DNA from: Desulfobulbaceae bacterium UBA5611 | GTDB lineage: Bacteria > Desulfobacterota > Desulfobulbia > Desulfobulbales > Desulfocapsaceae | DNA length: 8,737 nt | NCBI GenBank assembly: GCA_002424635.1 | Contig: DIKT01000073.1 | Span: forward strand, 1 to 8,737 | Direction of reading: 5' to 3' | Shown here: positions 1-6,486 of the stretch, in pieces | How the letters are laid out: every line of letters begins with the position of its first letter | Position numbering within the stretch: the stretch's first letter is position 1 | Notes under the pieces: model-generated | What the model was told of the DNA's origin: nothing | Database searches by the model: none | Seen by the model: only the letters and a program-made list of their open reading frames with translations | Translations under genes and position numbers: made by a program

Positions 1-1
1 C

Positions 2-700
2 AAGAGCAACGAATATGCCAACCTGACCGGCGGTACCCTTTATGAGCCGGAAGAAGAAAACCCCATGATCGGCTGGCGCGGGGCCTCCCGCTATTACGAC
101 CCTAAATACCGGCCGGCCTTTGAGCTGGAATGTCAGGGCCTGCTCAAAGCCCGTAATGATATGGGTCTGACCAACATTAAACTGATGGTCCCCTTCTGCC
201 GGACCCCTGCCGAAGGCCGGAAGGTCATTGAAGTCATGCGCGAATGCGGTCTGGTCCAGGGTGAAAACGACCTGGAGGTCTATGTGATGTGCGAGATCCC
301 CAGTAATGTGATCTGCGCCGATGCCTTTGCCGACATCTTCGACGGTTTCTCCATCGGTTCCAACGATCTGACCCAGCTCACCTATGGACTGGACCGTGAC
401 TCCGGCATTATTTCCGGCATTGCCGATGAACGGGATGACGCCGTCAAAGAGATGATCCGCATGGTCATCGCCACCGCCAAACGCCGGGGCAAGAAGATCG
501 GTATCTGCGGCCAGGGTCCCTCCGATTTCCCGGATTTTGCTACCTTCCTGGTGGAGTTGGGCATCGACTCCATGAGCCTGATCCCGGACACCGCCGTCAA
601 GACCCGTCTGGCGGTCCATGAGAAAGAAAAAGAAATGGGCATCAATCCCCCGGACAGCCGACTTGACACTAAGGCGGCCTGCTGTAAAGGCAAAAAATAA
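2..700 (+). CDS. ppsA: Phosphoenolpyruvate synthase, C-terminal part (5' end outside window)
   Basis: This is the last 232 residues of PEP synthase, which converts pyruvate, ATP and water to PEP, AMP and phosphate in the cytoplasm for gluconeogenesis. The frame is open from base 2, before the first in-frame ATG at 65, so the gene enters from the left; the full family protein is about 800 residues. Seen directly: the PEP-utilising TIM-barrel signatures NPMIGWRGASRYYDP, the EVYVMCEIPSNV strand, FSIGSNDLTQLTYGLDRDS and the GICGQGPSDFPD loop. The cysteine of that last loop is the catalytic acid/base in this family. The tail after the barrel (DSRLDTKAACCKGKK) is short, lysine-rich and probably lineage specific. 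A strong terminator starts two bases after the stop codon. Identification is very secure; pyruvate phosphate dikinase is the related alternative, but the SNDLTQLTYGLDRDS form fits PpsA better. Confidence 0.96.
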   Translation, partial: KSNEYANLTGGTLYEPEEENPMIGWRGASRYYDPKYRPAFELECQGLLKARNDMGLTNIKLMVPFCRTPAEGRKVIEVMRECGLVQGENDLEVYVMCEIPSNVICADAFADIFDGFSIGSNDLTQLTYGLDRDSGIISGIADERDDAVKEMIRMVIATAKRRGKKIGICGQGPSDFPDFATFLVELGIDSMSLIPDTAVKTRLAVHEKEKEMGINPPDSRLDTKAACCKGKK

Positions 701-701
701 C

Positions 702-739
702 AAAAAAGCCCTTCAGGAGAGCTCCTGAAGGGCTTTTTT
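702..739. terminator. Bidirectional Rho-independent terminator between ppsA and the HD-GYP gene
   Basis: Two 18-base arms (702-719 and 722-739) are perfect inverted copies containing AAAAAAGCCCTTCAGGAG, with the tip of the stem forming a small loop. The GC-rich stem has an A-run on the left and a T-run on the right, so the RNA of either strand ends in a U-tract. It sits between the convergent stops at 700 (ppsA) and 820 (HD-GYP gene) and can serve both. Confidence 0.95.
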
Positions 740-819
740 TGTGCTTGTAAGCAACATCTGCACCATAAAGCTACTCGTCCATATTCATCGGGATGAGGTA
801 AAGCTCCATTTACTTTCTC

Positions 820-2145
820 TTATCTTCTGACCGGACAGCTGTCATCAGTCGTCATATAGTTGCCGAGCAAGCGGCAGTCCTCCAGAAACTGCCGGTGGGT
901 TTGATCAGCGCCGCTCTGGGCCTGATAACGCCTGCCGTTAATATCCTCAAGCTTGTCACAGATGAGAGTGACCAGATCCTCATCGAGCTTCTGATAGGCC
1001 GCCATATTCCACATGATGCGAGCCGTATCTGCGGCGCTGACCCCACAACGGTACGGCCGGTCTTCCATCAAGGCGGTAAAGGTGTCGGCCACGGCAATAA
1101 TCCGGGCGCCTTGTGGGATGTCGGCGGCCATCTTCCGGTATGGATAGCCGCTGCCGTCCAATCGTTCATGATGCAAGGCCCCCCAGTGGCCTATATCCTC
1201 AAAGCCATCGATATCGCGTAAAATTTCCGCCGAAAAATAGGGATGCTTGTAGATAACGGCAAAATCATCATGGTTTAAGCCATGATGCTTCTCCAGAATC
1301 TCAGCGGGGACGACCAGTTTGCCGATATCGTGCAGCAATCCGGCGATCTTGATTTTATCCGGATCATCTGGCTGGAAACCGCTATAATCAGCTAAGGCCA
1401 CGGCGACCGCAGCCACTCCGCTTGAATGGGTGGCGGTAAAACGGCTCCTGAAATCGATGACTCTCCTGAATATTTCCACCAAGGCCAACAGTTCACTGCG
1501 GTCAAGCTCCATTCCGGCCAAGGGAAAACGCTCCTGCACAATAGTGCTGACCGACGGCGAGATCAGATCAAGCCAGAAGGCCTCCGTGGCCGTCACCTCC
1601 CGAAAGGCCTCGACCTGCTCGGGCACAAACATGTCTCCGGCCCCGGTGGTGATCCGCTCAACAATATCCGTCATCTGGCTCAGGATTTCGCGGTTCGGAT
1701 CAAGCCGCACCACAATGCGGTCCGAGAGATGGATAATATGACTGAGCAAAGGAACCTCCTCGCCATTATCCAGCAAGCCTTGGCCGTTTTGCCAGTATAC
1801 ATGGTGAAAGCGGATGATCCTGGCCAGATCTCTAAACGGCTCAAATCCTGCCATCAGGGCATATCCCGGCAGGGTGTGGTGTTCCGGATTTACCACTTCG
1901 AATTCGAATGAGGCCAAGCGGGTGCCGATCGTCAGGCCGCCGATATCATGCACGGCAGCAGCCAGGATAAGTCGCCGCAGGCTGTGCTCGTCCAGGCCGA
2001 GCGCCTCGCCAATGGTGGCGGCCACAAAAGTAACCTTTTTATGATGATCGACCAGGATTTTGCTGATGAGGTCGGTGGTTGAGGTAATACTGCTGAGCAA
2101 AGGATATAATTCTATGTGGGTTTTTTGCTTGGCCTGTGGCTGCAT
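820..2145 (-). CDS. Tandem HD / HD-GYP domain protein (probable c-di-GMP phosphodiesterase)
   Basis: 441 residues with two HD-type domains and no transmembrane segment or receiver domain. The C-terminal domain (about 235-400) is a canonical HD-GYP: H240, HDIGK at 272-276, H301-P302, H325-H326-E327, DGSGYP at 330-335, and DTFTALMEDRPYR starting at D354. This family hydrolyses cyclic di-GMP to pGpG/GMP with a di- or tri-metal centre. The N-terminal domain (about 30-150) keeps HD-like ligands (H34/H35, H66-D67-I-G, H90, H114-H115, D142) but has no GYP signature and no lysine after HDIG, so it may be regulatory or have another activity. Start ATG at 2145 has a GAGGA 12 bases upstream, a long spacing. 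It lies 95 bases downstream of the primase-like gene on the same strand and could be co-transcribed; I see no clear terminator or good promoter in the gap. The domain call is secure; substrate specificity is inferred from the family. Confidence 0.9.
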   Translation of the reverse strand: MQPQAKQKTHIELYPLLSSITSTTDLISKILVDHHKKVTFVAATIGEALGLDEHSLRRLILAAAVHDIGGLTIGTRLASFEFEVVNPEHHTLPGYALMAGFEPFRDLARIIRFHHVYWQNGQGLLDNGEEVPLLSHIIHLSDRIVVRLDPNREILSQMTDIVERITTGAGDMFVPEQVEAFREVTATEAFWLDLISPSVSTIVQERFPLAGMELDRSELLALVEIFRRVIDFRSRFTATHSSGVAAVAVALADYSGFQPDDPDKIKIAGLLHDIGKLVVPAEILEKHHGLNHDDFAVIYKHPYFSAEILRDIDGFEDIGHWGALHHERLDGSGYPYRKMAADIPQGARIIAVADTFTALMEDRPYRCGVSAADTARIMWNMAAYQKLDEDLVTLICDKLEDINGRRYQAQSGADQTHRQFLEDCRLLGNYMTTDDSCPVRR

Positions 2146-2240
2146 AATTATTTGTCGTCCTCGTGAAAACTAACAAATTCATAAGGGTGTCTTGACAGAA
2201 AAATGTTATCCATTTGGGACCTGGTTGCTCGGCTGGCCTG

Positions 2241-3557
2241 TTACAGCACCCGGAGTTTCCCGGTTTTCCAGAGGGCAACAGCGCTGTAAGTCCTGGCCCA
2301 GAAATTTGCTTTTTCGTCTGCCGGGTACTTGAAAAAATCCTGGGTCCAATTGAATGCCGGATTTTGATACATATCACGAAGAATGTTGGCGATATGTTTC
2401 GGTTGCCAGTGCGCATAAATCAGGAAATCGTAGATAAAACCAATCAGCATTTTAGGCTGGAGCGCCGAGGGATTGGGGAAATACAGGATATTTCTGGTCC
2501 ACTCCGGGATGCGCTCCTCTTTTTTGGCATATTCCAGGGCCAGGCCGCGGGGGATGTCTTCCTGGCCGTCAAAATCACGGTGAAACAGAAACAGATCGGA
2601 GGCTTTGTATTCCGCGATAAAATCAATCAGGGTCTCGTTTGAACAGGGAATAAATCCGGAAAATTTCCCGGCATGATCCGCCGCCTTTTCCAGATCCCAC
2701 ATGCAGTCCAACACAAAATCGATATCGGCTGCTTCGGTACTTTTTTGGCCGTCAAAACAGCTGCCGATGACATCGACCAGAGGAGGCTGGTGATAATTGC
2801 CGTACTTTTCCTGGTTTTTTTTGTGCAGGCTGAAAGGACTGCGGATGGCCCGCATAAATGGAGAACCCTCGCTCCAGGTATTATCAAAGTTGATACAGCG
2901 CTCGGAGCTATCGGAAATGGTGACCGGCAACAGTCCTGCGGCTTCATTGCCCTGAAAGGTCTTCATGGCCAGCAGGCCGATATATTCCGCCAGTTTGCCG
3001 AGGCCGTTGAACACCTGAGCGGCATCCAGAGAAATACCATACCAGCGCCTGATATCATGGGGATCAATGTAATTGCAGGCCTTGATGAGATCGTCTTCCA
3101 CAAAACCGATTTTCCGCAGCTCTTCAGTCGCTCTCGTTCCCATGATATTCTGGAATAACAGGTGACAGCCGGAGGGAGTATAATCGAGCAGATAAGGAAG
3201 GCCTTTTGACCGGAAAAGGTCCTCGACAAAGCGCATAGCCGGGACCATCTGCTGGAAAAGTTGTTTTTGCGCTGCCTGGTCCGTATAGAGTTTGTAGTTG
3301 TCCGCGGCAAGAAAGATTTCAATATCAAGCGGCATCAGTACTGAGCCGGACCGCTCTCCGATAATAGGAAGATGAACCTGCAGACCTCTTTCCAGGGTGA
3401 ATTTTTCCAGTTGATCAACAGTGGCTGCTATGGACGGGAAAAGGGGCTCCTGCGTCTCTGCCGCCAGCTCATTGCCCGCGGCGATAACGTAGTGTCCGAA
3501 CTGATAACAATTTCGCAGCCGGTCGATTACCCGGCCATAGTATTCTTGCGCATCCAT
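2241..3557 (-). CDS. Predicted stand-alone archaeo-eukaryotic primase (AEP / PriS-like) protein
   Basis: 438 residues with no family I recognise by overall sequence. The motif order matches the AEP superfamily, which makes primers or polymerises nucleotides. Motif I is hhhDhE in MPLDIEIF (D78, E80); motif II is a small-residue-G-x-H in DYTPSGCHLLF (S129, G130, H132); motif III is a hydrophobic-D in CINFD (D225). It is followed by MRAIRSPFSLHKKN (235-248), which closely resembles the arginine and SLH/SIH-K motif that follows motif III in PriS-type primases. The C-terminal 80 residues (IYDFLIYAHWQPKHIANIL, then an FW-aromatic stretch) look helical, like a PriCT-type tail. No CHC2 zinc finger or Toprim domain of DnaG is visible. 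The ATG at 3557 is supported by GGGAGG about 11 bases and GGAAG 3 bases upstream. A TATAAA hexamer (3615-3620, minus strand) may be a -10 box, but I found no well-spaced -35. Family membership is inference from motifs. Confidence 0.6.
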   Translation of the reverse strand: MDAQEYYGRVIDRLRNCYQFGHYVIAAGNELAAETQEPLFPSIAATVDQLEKFTLERGLQVHLPIIGERSGSVLMPLDIEIFLAADNYKLYTDQAAQKQLFQQMVPAMRFVEDLFRSKGLPYLLDYTPSGCHLLFQNIMGTRATEELRKIGFVEDDLIKACNYIDPHDIRRWYGISLDAAQVFNGLGKLAEYIGLLAMKTFQGNEAAGLLPVTISDSSERCINFDNTWSEGSPFMRAIRSPFSLHKKNQEKYGNYHQPPLVDVIGSCFDGQKSTEAADIDFVLDCMWDLEKAADHAGKFSGFIPCSNETLIDFIAEYKASDLFLFHRDFDGQEDIPRGLALEYAKKEERIPEWTRNILYFPNPSALQPKMLIGFIYDFLIYAHWQPKHIANILRDMYQNPAFNWTQDFFKYPADEKANFWARTYSAVALWKTGKLRVL

Positions 3558-3812
3558 ATGCTTCCGCGCCTCCCTTCCTTGTCAGCCTGAACCGGCATCA
3601 AGGCACTTATCCCGTTTATAGGGGTTAGAGTAAGCCAGTCTCACAAACCAGGAACATACCCTGCTGTATTCTTCACTGCTAGCGGCCAAAAGTTCAGCAA
3701 CAATCCATGCTTACAGCATATGCCTGTAAATACTCAACTGTCAAGCTGAGCCCTTGGCTTTCCTGACAAGTCTGCCTGCTTATGCCGCCTGCAATGACAG
3801 CCAGGACACCTC

Positions 3813-4011
3813 TCATGACGCCAGTTTACTGGCAATATAGGCAGTCCCGCCGGTAATAGTGACGGCAAGATTCATGGTCCGCTTCACCTGCGCCGCCAAT
3901 GTCTGGATGCTTTCCCACGGCAGCTGCAGAACCACTATCGGCGGACAGCTATCATGTGCCTGCCCAGGATAGCAGAAGGACGCTGTGAGCTTTTTCTAAA
4001 AACTGAGCCAT
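3813..4011 (-). pseudogene. Possible frameshifted small-protein remnant
   Basis: On the minus strand an ATG at 4011 opens a frame reading MAQFLEKAHSVLLLSWAG that stops after 19 residues. From about 3965 a second frame continues with protein-like sequence, PPIVVLQLPWESIQTLAAQV followed by KRTMNLAVTITGGTAYIASK, and stops at 3813-3815. Together they would give one protein of about 65 residues broken by a single frameshift. No Shine-Dalgarno site is evident before the ATG, I recognise no family, and the two pieces may be unrelated chance frames. Confidence 0.25.
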
Positions 4012-4039
4012 TGTAAAGTTAGTGTTTCCAGTCTAGAAT
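4011..4039 (+). promoter_or_regulatory. Predicted sigma70-type promoter of the DksA-like gene
   Basis: TTGTAA at 4011-4016 and TAGAAT at 4034-4039 are separated by exactly 17 bases (4/6 and 5/6 matches to the TTGACA/TATAAT consensus). The predicted transcript would start near 4046 and carry a leader of about 60 bases before the ATG at 4108. Position and spacing are seen; activity is inferred. Confidence 0.55.
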
Positions 4040-4107
4040 CTCAAAAAGACAAAACAGACAGTTCGTTCGCCATATTCACCACAGCAAAATGAAAGCGACA
4101 AAAAACC

Positions 4108-4485
4108 ATGCATGACGATATCGATTTGGACTATTACAAAAAACGCCTTGAAGAACGACTGGCGGCCATTATGGCGGGACAGGCGGCGAAGAAAAGCGAG
4201 GGCCCGGTCACACTGGATCAGACGTGTGTGGGCCGCCTGTCACGCATGGACGCCATGCAGCAGCAGGCCATGGCCGAGGCGGCGGACCGCCTGACGGATT
4301 TTGAACGGCAGCGCATCGGAGCGGCCTTTAAGCGCATCGACTCCGGTGATTACGGCTGCTGTGTCGTCTGCGGTGAGGAAATATCCGAAGGCCGTCTGCG
4401 TTTTGATCCCAGCGTGCTGATGTGCATCTCCTGCGCCCAGAAGGCGGAAAACAAAATAACCACATGTACGTCATCCGGCAGGTGA
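4108..4485 (+). CDS. TraR/DksA family C4-type zinc-finger protein
   Basis: 125 residues. The N-terminal two thirds are charged and helical (DYYKKRLEERLAAIMAG, then a second helix rich in A, E and R), consistent with the coiled-coil that DksA-type proteins insert into the RNA polymerase secondary channel. The C-terminal part carries the C4 finger C85-x2-C88-x17-C106-x2-C109 in the usual YGCCVVCGEEISEGRLRFDP setting. DksA homologues modulate transcription with ppGpp; small TraR/DksA-like paralogues may act alone. Its length is shorter than enterobacterial DksA (about 150), so I give no gene symbol. The ATG at 4108 lacks a clear Shine-Dalgarno site; another ATG at 4112 is out of frame. The residues after the finger (KITTCTSSGR) are atypical. 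It is preceded by a good promoter and followed 166 bases later by another zinc-binding gene on the same strand, with which it may share a transcript. Confidence 0.88.
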   Translation: MHDDIDLDYYKKRLEERLAAIMAGQAAKKSEGPVTLDQTCVGRLSRMDAMQQQAMAEAADRLTDFERQRIGAAFKRIDSGDYGCCVVCGEEISEGRLRFDPSVLMCISCAQKAENKITTCTSSGR

Positions 4486-4595
4486 GGGAACCGGGCCTTG
4501 CCCTGGCGCTGACCCGGATCATTGTTAACAACCCGCGGATCGCAGGTATGGTCATGGGCGACCAGGCGGCTGACAGACTATATCATCACAGGTAT

Positions 4596-4608
4596 TCTCA
4601 TAATGAGA
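4596..4608. promoter_or_regulatory. Perfect 13-base palindrome upstream of the Cys-rich gene
   Basis: TCTCAT-A-ATGAGA is perfectly symmetrical and ends 43 bases before the ATG at 4652. A second short palindrome, TTGTTAACAA, lies at 4522-4531. Either could be an operator for the downstream gene; no promoter hexamers with good spacing were found around them, so the role is uncertain. Confidence 0.3.
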
Positions 4609-4651
4609 GGCGGAGATATCCTTTGCCTGGCATCTAACTGATTGAATCAAC

Positions 4652-5191
4652 ATGGCAAAATGCACAATATGTGATTCCCGGAAAGGAAAAAGAAAATGCA
4701 GGATTGTGGAGGCCTTCATCTGCAGCCTCTGCTGCGGCGAGACTCGCGAACAGGAAAAATGCGCAGGCTGTTCCTTCTTCAAGCCCGTGGCGGCCAGCCG
4801 CAACTACCGGGATGTACCCTATTTCAGCACCGAGGAGATGGCCGCGTCCCTTGAGCTTGAGCGGATTGCCGAACATATCGAGACAGCTCTCTGCCAAGCG
4901 TGGTCGGCGGATGGTGCAAACGTCAATGACGGGACAGCGGCCCGCCTCCTGGAACTGATGATGGACACATATCATTTTAATAATGAAGCACCGTCGATTG
5001 ACGAACCATCCTTGGCGGCAGGAAACCAGCTGCTTTCCCGGACTGTCCGCGATGAACTGGGCCATGTCCCAGCCGACCAGCTGGTCAAGGTGCTGGCCGC
5101 CGTCTATCGGTCCATTCAGAGAAGAACCACCGGCGGCAGCAATTATCTTGAATTTATCAGCCGGTTCACAGGGGTCCGTCCCGGACGCTGA
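4652..5191 (+). CDS. Conserved-looking Cys-rich zinc-ribbon protein of unknown function
   Basis: 179 residues. The first 45 carry eight cysteines (C4, C7, C16, C24, C27, C28, C37, C40) arranged as CxxC, C, CxxCC and CxxC, ending in CAGCSFFKP. This is a compact metal-binding module resembling the RKC...ICSLCCGE...R type of small zinc-binding N-terminus. The rest (about 55-179) is predicted to be mostly helical, with charged segments such as FSTEEMAASLELERIAEHI and VPADQLVKVLAAVYRSIQRR, and has no motif I can name. There is no signal peptide, so it is likely cytoplasmic. The start at 4652 is the first residue of the module, but no Shine-Dalgarno sequence is visible. It follows the DksA-like gene and could be translated from the same transcript. 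The function is unknown; a nucleic-acid or protein-binding adaptor is a guess. Confidence 0.75.
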   Translation: MAKCTICDSRKGKRKCRIVEAFICSLCCGETREQEKCAGCSFFKPVAASRNYRDVPYFSTEEMAASLELERIAEHIETALCQAWSADGANVNDGTAARLLELMMDTYHFNNEAPSIDEPSLAAGNQLLSRTVRDELGHVPADQLVKVLAAVYRSIQRRTTGGSNYLEFISRFTGVRPGR

Positions 5192-5265
5192 ATCATGTTA
5201 CGCCGCCAGATGATTATTGTGGGGAAAGCGGATGATTGCCCTGGCTGCATCTTTACACAGTCTGA

Positions 5266-5703
5266 CCTGGAAGGATCTGCACCAGAGGGCCGGCAGTACA
5301 ATCCACGGGTCACGGCGAAGGGCCAGAGGTGGCTGGGACCCATCCTGACATCTTACTCCCCATCTGGAAAAAGCCGGCAGAGGGTCAGATCAATCTGGTC
5401 AAGACCAAGACGTATGAAGAGGCTGCTGGAAGTCTGGATTTATTGGAGGATGGCTCCTGCATTACTACAGCGACGAGGAAGTGATCAAACGACAGTTCAC
5501 CGCCCTGGCGGTCGCCCTTGGTAGACAGTAGCGCAGGCCCCGGCTGGTTCGAGCTGGGCGGTTGGTACCGCTAGGAGAATTGGGACCACGGTTTATCCAG
5601 ATTCTATCTCGAAAAACCTTCCATGGTCACAAAAGAGATTGAAAAAGATTGGCCGGCAAGAAGAGCAACATATAAGGACACAGGAGGACATCCAGTGAAG
5701 TAG
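5266..5703 (+). pseudogene. Degraded gene of unknown family (two frameshifts and an in-frame TAG)
   Basis: Three protein-like stretches follow each other in different frames. From 5266 to about 5455, one frame reads PDILLPIWKKPAEGQINLVK and KTYEEAAGSLDLLEDG. From about 5442 to the stop at 5529-5531, another frame reads GWLLHYYSDEEVIKRQFTAL and AVALGRQ. From about 5521 the first frame resumes with PGWFELGGWYR, meets TAG at 5572-5574, then continues ENWDHGLSRFYLEKPSMVTK and EIEKDWPARRATYKDTGGHP to the stop at 5701-5703. The composition is protein-like in each piece, and the switches look like small indels plus a nonsense mutation. No start codon with a ribosome binding site is evident; the ATG at 5195 lies in yet another frame. 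I do not recognise the family. An active gene using recoding cannot be excluded but is less likely. Confidence 0.45.
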
Positions 5704-5754
5704 ACGAGAAACCTCCGTTTCCCCCTTGATTTTACTTATCATGGATGTCCCCCT
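5682..5754. repeat. Imperfect inverted repeat with internal hairpin, terminator-like on the plus strand
   Basis: AGGAGGACATCCA (5682-5694) and TGGATGTCCCCCT (5742-5754) are 13-base inverted arms with one mismatch, 47 bases apart. Inside is a second hairpin, GAAAC-ctcc-GTTTC (5708-5721). The right arm is followed by ATTTTCTTTT (5755-5764), so a plus-strand transcript could end here. It lies between the end of the degraded gene and the stop of the minus-strand secreted-protein gene. The GGACATCCA core recurs at 7813-7821 in inverse orientation, so it may instead be a mobile repeat. Confidence 0.45.
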
Positions 5755-5762
5755 ATTTTCTT

Positions 5763-6281
5763 TTAGTCCGTAGCCGGAAGATCGCGCCAATCCCCGCCGT
5801 CGATTGAGACCTGGAGTAGAGGATCACCATTGCCTTCATATTCTATGCTATCCAGCACAAGCGCTCGCGGAGTAATCCATTTAGTAGGGTCATCTGTGGG
5901 GCATACACCCACTGAACTAACCGTTGTAGAGCCATTCGTGGTGCCGTTCAGGATGAAGCCGGTAACCTGCCCATTTTTGTTCTTGCGAGCATCGAAGCTG
6001 ACGTCCGCGTTCACAGAGGCACTCTCCGAGGTAAGAGTGTTCGTCACAGGGTTACCAGCAGGATTTACGCCGCTGCATCGCCATGATGCGGAGCTCGTGT
6101 CCAACATTTGGAACTGAACCGAAGCAGCATTGTCCTGAAGCATTGAATTGTTCCAGTCATAAATACTCTGCACGTCTCCTTTGCCAACGAACCCAACACC
6201 ATCCGCGTCATAGGTAACTGCGGCGTACGAAGTAGTAGCAAAAGCCACCATTGCCAAGGTTGTTACCAGAATTTTCTTCAT
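5763..6281 (-). CDS. Small exported protein with GFVGKGDVQ motif
   Basis: 172 residues starting with a clear Sec signal peptide: MKK, a hydrophobic core (ILVTTLAMVAFATT) and an AxA-like SYA cleavage site after residue 20. The mature protein begins AVTYDADGVGFVGKGDVQ and contains a YDWNN segment, beta-prone Ser/Thr/Asn-rich sequence and only two cysteines (C69 and C127), a possible periplasmic disulfide. I recall similar small exported proteins with the GFVGKGDVQ...WNN opening in proteobacteria; their role is unknown to me. The ATG at 6281 is chosen because of the AGGAGG seven bases upstream and the signal peptide directly following; the same frame stays open further upstream to an ATG at 6437, but that extension would bury the signal peptide. 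The PilZ gene lies 205 bases upstream on the same strand. It is probably periplasmic or extracellular. Confidence 0.8.
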   Translation of the reverse strand: MKKILVTTLAMVAFATTSYAAVTYDADGVGFVGKGDVQSIYDWNNSMLQDNAASVQFQMLDTSSASWRCSGVNPAGNPVTNTLTSESASVNADVSFDARKNKNGQVTGFILNGTTNGSTTVSSVGVCPTDDPTKWITPRALVLDSIEYEGNGDPLLQVSIDGGDWRDLPATD

Positions 6282-6288
6282 TTCAAAT

Positions 6289-6323
6289 CCTCCTGTTGTA
6301 GTTTTCCCGGCATCTCCGGAAAA
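6289..6323 (-). promoter_or_regulatory. Start-deciding ribosome binding site and leader hairpin of the exported-protein gene
   Basis: On the minus strand AGGAGG (6289-6294) sits seven bases before ATG 6281 and fixes that start. Immediately upstream (6302-6323) the RNA can fold into a stem of about 8 base pairs with one bulge (UUUUCCGG / CCGGGAAAA, loop of about 5). The hairpin might affect translation or stability. I cannot assign it to a known riboswitch. Confidence 0.5.
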
Positions 6324-6486
6324 TTGATTAAATCCCTTACGACATCCCACCTGTTCACTATCAATCTGCATATTGTCTCGGCTTGCCCTCCTTTCTCTTC
6401 CCTTGCAAACAGTTTTCTCGTCTAATCGGCGTCCCATGACTTACGGCTGTTCGCCGCCACACTGTCTTTTTTCCGCCCTGCCCTTC

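Larger units (their letters stand above)
3558..4107. other. Gene-poor intergenic region between divergent genes
   Basis: About 550 bases separate the primase-like gene (-) from the DksA-like gene (+). I see no intact gene. It contains a possible decayed minus-strand reading frame (3813-4011), a small palindrome TTACAG-catatgc-CTGTAA (3711-3729), a weak minus-strand TATAAA near 3615-3620 and a good plus-strand promoter at 4011-4039. The stretch 3620-3800 shows nothing else I can name. Confidence 0.5.

Noticed and set aside
1426..1911. Long plus-strand frames opposite the HD-GYP gene
   Set aside because: Antisense shadows of a well-supported coding region; no start signals or family features.
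2673..3158. 161-residue plus-strand frame opposite the primase-like gene
   Set aside because: Antisense shadow; the opposite strand carries ordered catalytic motifs and a good ribosome site.
4464..4637. Small plus-strand frame overlapping the end of the DksA-like gene (MYVIRQVREPGLALALTRII...)
   Set aside because: No ribosome site, no recognisable motif, and its composition is explained as an out-of-frame reading plus intergenic sequence.
5195..5524. 109-residue plus-strand frame directly after the Cys-rich gene
   Set aside because: It is Arg/Trp/Pro-rich and crosses the degraded gene in the wrong frame; the protein-like signal lies in the other two frames.
6282..6437. N-terminal extension of the exported protein to an upstream ATG at 6437
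   Set aside because: The extension has no ribosome site, is rich in charged residues, and would bury a perfect signal peptide that has its own AGGAGG.
6282..6486. Possible c-di-GMP (GEMM-I) riboswitch in the leader of the exported-protein gene
   Set aside because: A GAAA, GGGCAAGCC and GCCGGG occur in suggestive order on the minus strand, but the flanking helices do not pair and the conserved GGCAAACC / GACGCAAAGCC cores are absent. A covariance-model search (Rfam RF01051) would decide.
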